Positions 6,642 through 9,348 of a DNA stretch of 9,348 nt are shown here, piece by piece (the stretch's first letter is position 1; the number at the start of each line of letters is the position of its first letter). The notes under the pieces are model-generated. The model was not told the origin of the DNA and made no database searches. It saw nothing but the letters and a program-made list of their open reading frames with translations. A program made the position numbers and the translations under genes. The DNA comes from an uncultured Anaerococcus sp. (lineage in GTDB: Bacteria; Bacillota; Clostridia; Tissierellales; Peptoniphilaceae), in contig CABQOK010000038.1 of assembly GCA_902465755.1 (NCBI GenBank), forward strand, positions 1 to 9,348, read 5' to 3'.

Positions 6642-7786
6642 AAACATATATCAAAAGATTAAATTGGGAAGAGAGTCTTTATATAGCTATCAACAAGCTT
6701 ATAGCAAAACATGGTAAGGACAATAGGGCCTATAATCCAGCAAAGAAACCTTTTGCAGTCTTTGATTGTGACAATACTTCAATCATAGGAGATGTTGAAG
6801 AGGCCCTACTTTACTACATGGTAAAGAATTTAGCTTTCAAGATGAATCCAGAAGAGTTCTATGACTTGATAAGAAAAAACGTGGACAGAAAAGACTACCC
6901 AGACCAATTTAATAATCTAGATAATCAAAGGGTAAACATTGACCTAATTTCCCAAGATATAAAAAAAGCTTATGAAAAACTTTATAGAAATCTAGATATA
7001 TTTGAAGGAGAAAAGAGTCTTAAACAAGTCCAAGATACAGATTACTACCAGGAATTTGTAAGTAAGATGCTTTACAGATACAGGGCGAGTGAATTCGACC
7101 CAGAAGCAGAAGATCCTTACTGTTGGATGAGTTTTCTTCTTAAAAATTACAAGACTGAGGAAGTCTACGATCTTTGTAAAAGAGCCTATGCTTCTATGAA
7201 AAAAGAGAGGATAAGGGTAGAAGAATTTATATCACCAGAGATAAAATCCACAGCAGGAAGGGTCTCTATCAAATATTTTGTTGGAATAAGGCCCCTGGAT
7301 GAGATGGTAGATCTATACCGAAGTCTTGAAGAAAACGGCATAGATTCCTATATAGTTTCCGCCTCCTTTATAGATATAGTGAGGGCCTTTGCGACAGATA
7401 CTAATAATAATTATGAGATGGTGCAGGAGAAGGTCTTAGGCCTAAGACTTATGAAAGACGATGAGGGAAAAATTCTTCCGAAATTCGACAAGGATTTTCC
7501 TATAAGTATCAGAGAAGGCAAGGTCCAAACTATCAATAAACTCATCAAAAGCGACAGAAATTATGGGCCTATAATGGTTGGAGGAGATAGTGACGGGGAC
7601 TTCGCTATGCTTAGAGAATTCGATCAGACGGATATTTCCTTGATAATCCATAGGACAAACTCAGGTTTTATAGATGAATTAAGACAGAAAGCCTGGAAGG
7701 GAGACGATAGATACTACTGTCAAGGAAGAAATCTACTAGAGGCTTCCTTCATACCAAGCATGAAATCAGAAGGCTATAATGAATAA
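6638..7786 (+). CDS. HAD-superfamily hydrolase, SerB-like (probable phosphatase of unknown substrate)
   Basis: A 382-residue cytoplasmic protein with all four HAD motifs. Motif I is FDCDNT with nucleophile D43 and acid/base D45, motif II is S241 in YIVSAS, the motif III lysine is likely K295 in REGKVQTI, and motif IV is GGDSDGD with D317 and D321. The order and the motif IV spacing place it in the subfamily I/SerB-like group (HAD domain PF12710). The segment between motifs I and II is about 195 residues, much larger than the small helical cap of phosphoserine phosphatase, so the substrate is probably not simply phosphoserine. The known phosphorylcholine phosphatases also have large inserts, but I cannot assign that activity. 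There is no signal peptide or membrane segment. It starts with an ATGA overlap on the fumC stop and has no clear RBS of its own, so it depends on translational coupling. A hairpin terminator follows. Its constant pairing with aspartate/fumarate metabolism would be worth testing; the substrate is unknown. Confidence 0.85.
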   Translation: MKTYIKRLNWEESLYIAINKLIAKHGKDNRAYNPAKKPFAVFDCDNTSIIGDVEEALLYYMVKNLAFKMNPEEFYDLIRKNVDRKDYPDQFNNLDNQRVNIDLISQDIKKAYEKLYRNLDIFEGEKSLKQVQDTDYYQEFVSKMLYRYRASEFDPEAEDPYCWMSFLLKNYKTEEVYDLCKRAYASMKKERIRVEEFISPEIKSTAGRVSIKYFVGIRPLDEMVDLYRSLEENGIDSYIVSASFIDIVRAFATDTNNNYEMVQEKVLGLRLMKDDEGKILPKFDKDFPISIREGKVQTINKLIKSDRNYGPIMVGGDSDGDFAMLREFDQTDISLIIHRTNSGFIDELRQKAWKGDDRYYCQGRNLLEASFIPSMKSEGYNE

Positions 7787-7790
7787 AATT

Positions 7791-7826
7791 AAAATCTCGT
7801 GAGCCTATCTTGCGAGATTTTTCTTA
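7791..7826 (+). terminator. Rho-independent terminator of the aspA operon
   Basis: AAAATCTCG (7791-7799) pairs perfectly with CGAGATTTT (7813-7821) around a 13-base loop. A T-rich tail follows (TTCTTATTT). It starts four bases after the stop of the HAD gene. Confidence 0.85.
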
Positions 7827-7855
7827 TTTCGGGTATTAAGTTAATAGGAGGATAT

Positions 7856-8302
7856 ATGTTTTTTGAAGATTATGAGCTTGGACAAGTTTTTGATGAAGAA
7901 ATAGAAGATGTTATCTTTAGCGAGGAAGAGATCATAGAGGTATCCAAGAAATATGATCCTAGAGATATCCATGTCGATATGAAGGCTGCCAGGGAAAGTA
8001 GATTTGGAGAGCTTATAGCTCCTGGGGCCTATGCCAACCTAGTCTTGTGGGCAGCTTGGGTTAGGACAGGGATCGATAGGGATGGAGTTATAGCAGGAAC
8101 TCAAATCTTATCCTGCAAATGGCTAAGGCCTGTTTTGGCAAATACAAGATATAGGGTCAAAGTTGGAATAGTTGGTAAGAAGAAGAGAGAAGGCAGAAAT
8201 GATGGGCTAGTCGATTTTAAAATGACAGCAGAAAATCCTCAAGGAGAAATAGTAACAGAATATATAGCCCAAGCCTTGGTAAAATCAAGAGTAAATGTTT
8301 AG
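7856..8302 (+). CDS. MaoC-like hot-dog dehydratase family protein
   Basis: A 148-residue single hot-dog domain protein of the MaoC/(R)-hydratase family. The pattern YDPRDIHVD (33-41) corresponds to the hydratase-2 motif D-x-N-P-x-H-x-D, with D34 and H39 at the catalytic spacing; the usual Asn-Pro is altered to Arg-Asp. The following FGELIAPGAYANLVLW matches the conserved glycine-rich helix region of the family, and the C-terminal strands (RPVLANTRYRVKVGIVGKKK) fit the hot-dog sheet. The start at 7856 is chosen because AGGAGG lies at 7846-7851. An in-frame GTG at 7799 would add 19 residues but falls within the preceding terminator and lacks an RBS. A weak promoter, TTGCGA-N18-TATTAA (7810-7815, 7834-7839), may overlap that terminator. 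Family members hydrate enoyl-CoA or related acyl thioesters. No fatty-acid or CoA gene is adjacent, so the substrate is unknown. Confidence 0.87.
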   Translation: MFFEDYELGQVFDEEIEDVIFSEEEIIEVSKKYDPRDIHVDMKAARESRFGELIAPGAYANLVLWAAWVRTGIDRDGVIAGTQILSCKWLRPVLANTRYRVKVGIVGKKKREGRNDGLVDFKMTAENPQGEIVTEYIAQALVKSRVNV

Positions 8303-8328
8303 GAAAAAGCTTCTATATATTTCGATAA

Positions 8329-8348
8329 TTATTTATCTAGATAAATAA
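8329..8348. repeat. 20-bp perfect AT-rich palindrome
   Basis: TTATTTATCT (8329-8338) is followed directly by its exact reverse complement AGATAAATAA (8339-8348). It lies 27 bases after the MaoC-like stop and about 90 bases upstream of the symporter promoter. It has no loop and no T-run, so it reads better as a dimeric-regulator operator than as a terminator. A pair of AAGCTT sites (8307-8312, 8360-8365) flanks it. Confidence 0.55.
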
Positions 8349-8420
8349 GTGCACAAAGAAAGCTTGTTATTTTAAGACATCTAGAAATAGCTTAATATAC
8401 AAATAATTGCTCAAAATAAA

Positions 8421-8434
8421 GAAAACGTTTGATA
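8421..8434. promoter_or_regulatory. Weak cre-like / LacI-family-type operator
   Basis: GAAAACGTTTGATA contains the palindrome AAACGTTT (8423-8430) with a central CG, as in operators of LacI/CcpA-family regulators. It ends seven bases before the -35 box of the symporter promoter. It matches the CcpA cre consensus only partly (about four mismatches), so the identification is tentative. Confidence 0.25.
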
Positions 8435-8440
8435 AAAAGG

Positions 8441-8469
8441 TTGACATTAATTTATCTTTCTTGTATAAT
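8441..8469 (+). promoter_or_regulatory. Consensus sigma-A promoter of the symporter gene
   Basis: Perfect TTGACA (8441-8446), a 17-base spacer and perfect TATAAT (8464-8469). Transcription is expected near 8476, about 123 bases before the ATG at 8599. Confidence 0.9.
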
Positions 8470-8475
8470 TAGGTT

Positions 8476-8598
8476 CTGAAGAAGATGTTAGTTAAGATTT
8501 CATAAACATATATTACTTTTATTATAAAAGCAATTTTACATAAGCATCTTCTTTATTGATGCAAAGGTTTACAACAATGCAATTTAAAAGGAGTACTT
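8476..8598 (+). promoter_or_regulatory. Long structured 5' leader of the symporter gene
   Basis: AAGAAGATG (8479-8487) is perfectly complementary to CATCTTCTT (8545-8553). The second arm also takes part in a local hairpin GCATC/GATGC (8544-8548/8558-8562), so the two structures exclude each other. A further inverted repeat CTTTTAT-T-ATAAAAG lies at 8516-8530. A seven-codon frame including its stop (8485-8505, MLVKIS) is present but has only a poor RBS. The symporter RBS is AAAAGGAG at 8587-8593. There is no U-run after the hairpins, so any control would more likely act on translation or RNA stability than on termination. I recognise no known riboswitch class. Confidence 0.45.
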
Positions 8599-9348
8599 AT
8601 GCAAAAAACTAAAAAAATCGGACTAATTCCAAGAATGATTCTTGGTATTGTAGTCGGTATCTTGGTAGGTTTATATCTACCAATGTGGTTTACAAGAATC
8701 ACAGTAACATTCTCGTCAATCTTCGGGGCTTTCCTAAACTTCATAATCCCACTTATGATTTTAGCTTTTGTTACCAAGGGTATAGCAGACCTAGGCGAGG
8801 GGGCAGGTAAACTTTTAGGAGTAACAGTTTTACTTGCTTATTTATCAACACTAATAGGTGGATCTTTGTCATACTTTATGGCAAATGCAATTTTTCCTGG
8901 CTTTATTTCGCCTGAACAAGTTTCTGCGATTCAAAGCTCTAACGAAATTAGCATCGATCCATACTTCGAGGTTCCTATCACACCATTTTTTGATGTAACT
9001 AGTGCTATTATCTTTGCTTTCATGCTAGGTATTTCAATATCTTGGCTAAGAAAGACAAAGCAAGGAGAAATCCTATACAAGGCAGTTGGTGAATTTAATA
9101 TAATAATTACCAATGTTTTGGCTAAGGCTATAGTTCCACTTCTACCATTTTTCATCTTAGGTAACTTTGCGAAAATGGCAAAATCTGGATCAGTATTTGC
9201 AGTATTATCCATCTTCTGGAAGATATTTATCTGCGTTATAGCCCTTCACTTGATATATGTTTCTGTTTTATTTATAATATCAGGATCATATACAGGCAAA
9301 AATCCATTTGCTATGCTTAAAAACCAAGTAAAAGGCTACTTGACAGCA
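8599..9348 (+). CDS. Dicarboxylate/amino acid:cation symporter, DAACS family (3' end outside window)
   Basis: The first 250 codons of a polytopic membrane transporter, open to the last base. The family usually has about 400-430 residues, so the C-terminal transport core with its serine-rich hairpin and NMDG motif is not visible. The N-terminus (KIGLIPRMILGIVVGILVGLY) and the stretch NFIIPLMILAFVTKGIADLG are typical of DAACS/SDF proteins (glutamate, aspartate, serine or C4-dicarboxylate symporters coupled to Na+ or H+). Several further hydrophobic helices follow, with an extracellular-loop-like segment FFDVTSAIIFAFMLG. The ATG has a good RBS (AAAAGGAG, 8587-8593, 5-base spacer). It has its own consensus promoter and a long leader. 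Uptake of aspartate or a C4-dicarboxylate would fit the aspartase and fumarase encoded upstream, but substrate specificity cannot be read from this part. Confidence 0.92.
   Translation, partial: MQKTKKIGLIPRMILGIVVGILVGLYLPMWFTRITVTFSSIFGAFLNFIIPLMILAFVTKGIADLGEGAGKLLGVTVLLAYLSTLIGGSLSYFMANAIFPGFISPEQVSAIQSSNEISIDPYFEVPITPFFDVTSAIIFAFMLGISISWLRKTKQGEILYKAVGEFNIIITNVLAKAIVPLLPFFILGNFAKMAKSGSVFAVLSIFWKIFICVIALHLIYVSVLFIISGSYTGKNPFAMLKNQVKGYLTA

Noticed and set aside
7799..7858. GTG start at 7799 for the MaoC-like gene
   Set aside because: It lies within the terminator hairpin of the upstream operon and lacks an RBS, while ATG 7856 has AGGAGG four bases upstream and gives a normal family N-terminus.
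8485..8505. Leader peptide MLVKIS in the symporter leader
   Set aside because: It is too short, has only a weak upstream purine run and no regulatory codon repeat, so it is mentioned within the leader entry but not called as a gene.
1..9348. CRISPR array, transposase gene, prophage or toxin-antitoxin pair
   Set aside because: No spaced direct repeats and no matching protein motifs were seen on either strand.

Overview
The window looks like the chromosome of a low-GC, anaerobic Gram-positive bacterium. It has AT-rich intergenic DNA, strong AGGAGG-type ribosome binding sites, near-consensus sigma-A promoters, and arginine written mostly as AGA/AGG. It also carries a lipoprotein, a secreted protein with wall-binding repeats, and membrane iron-sulphur redox proteins. 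The gene content fits anaerobic cocci of the Anaerococcus/Peptoniphilus type (Tissierellia). That placement is inferred from style and gene set, not from a marker gene. All eight genes lie on the + strand.

Left part (1-1590): the 3' portion of a polytopic membrane 4Fe-4S protein overlaps by 11 bases the start of a TlpA/ResA-like thioredoxin lipoprotein. The pair ends at a strong intrinsic terminator. Together they look like an electron relay from cytoplasmic iron-sulphur chemistry to a disulphide/thiol protein on the outer face of the membrane.

Second part (1607-3855): a single gene with its own sigma-A promoter encodes a secreted 594-residue protein. It has a signal peptide, an acidic linker, choline/glucan-binding-type repeats and a C-terminal C39-like papain-fold domain. 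Seven bases after its stop lies a 195-bp imperfect inverted repeat with a very GC-rich core. It is MITE-like and also placed to act as a terminator. About 200 bp of AT-rich DNA follows.

Third part (3808-7826): a promoter drives a tight three-gene operon. It encodes aspartate ammonia-lyase (aspA), class II fumarate hydratase (fumC, 2 bases downstream) and a HAD-superfamily phosphatase (ATGA overlap), and closes with a hairpin terminator. The two lyases act in sequence: aspartate gives fumarate plus ammonia, then fumarate gives malate. The role of the HAD enzyme is unknown.

Right part (7856-9348): a small stand-alone MaoC-like hot-dog protein is followed by a 296-bp regulatory intergenic region. 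This region holds a 20-bp perfect palindrome, a weak cre-like site, a perfect TTGACA-N17-TATAAT promoter and a roughly 120-nt leader with competing hairpins. The 5' two-thirds or so of a dicarboxylate/amino acid:cation symporter follows and runs off the window. The symporter could supply aspartate or another dicarboxylate to the aspA-fumC pathway, but it is transcribed separately. No tRNA, rRNA, CRISPR array or transposase gene was seen. No complete novel multi-gene system is evident. The most unusual items are the inverted-repeat element at 3451-3645, the symporter leader, and the iron-sulphur/TlpA pair.
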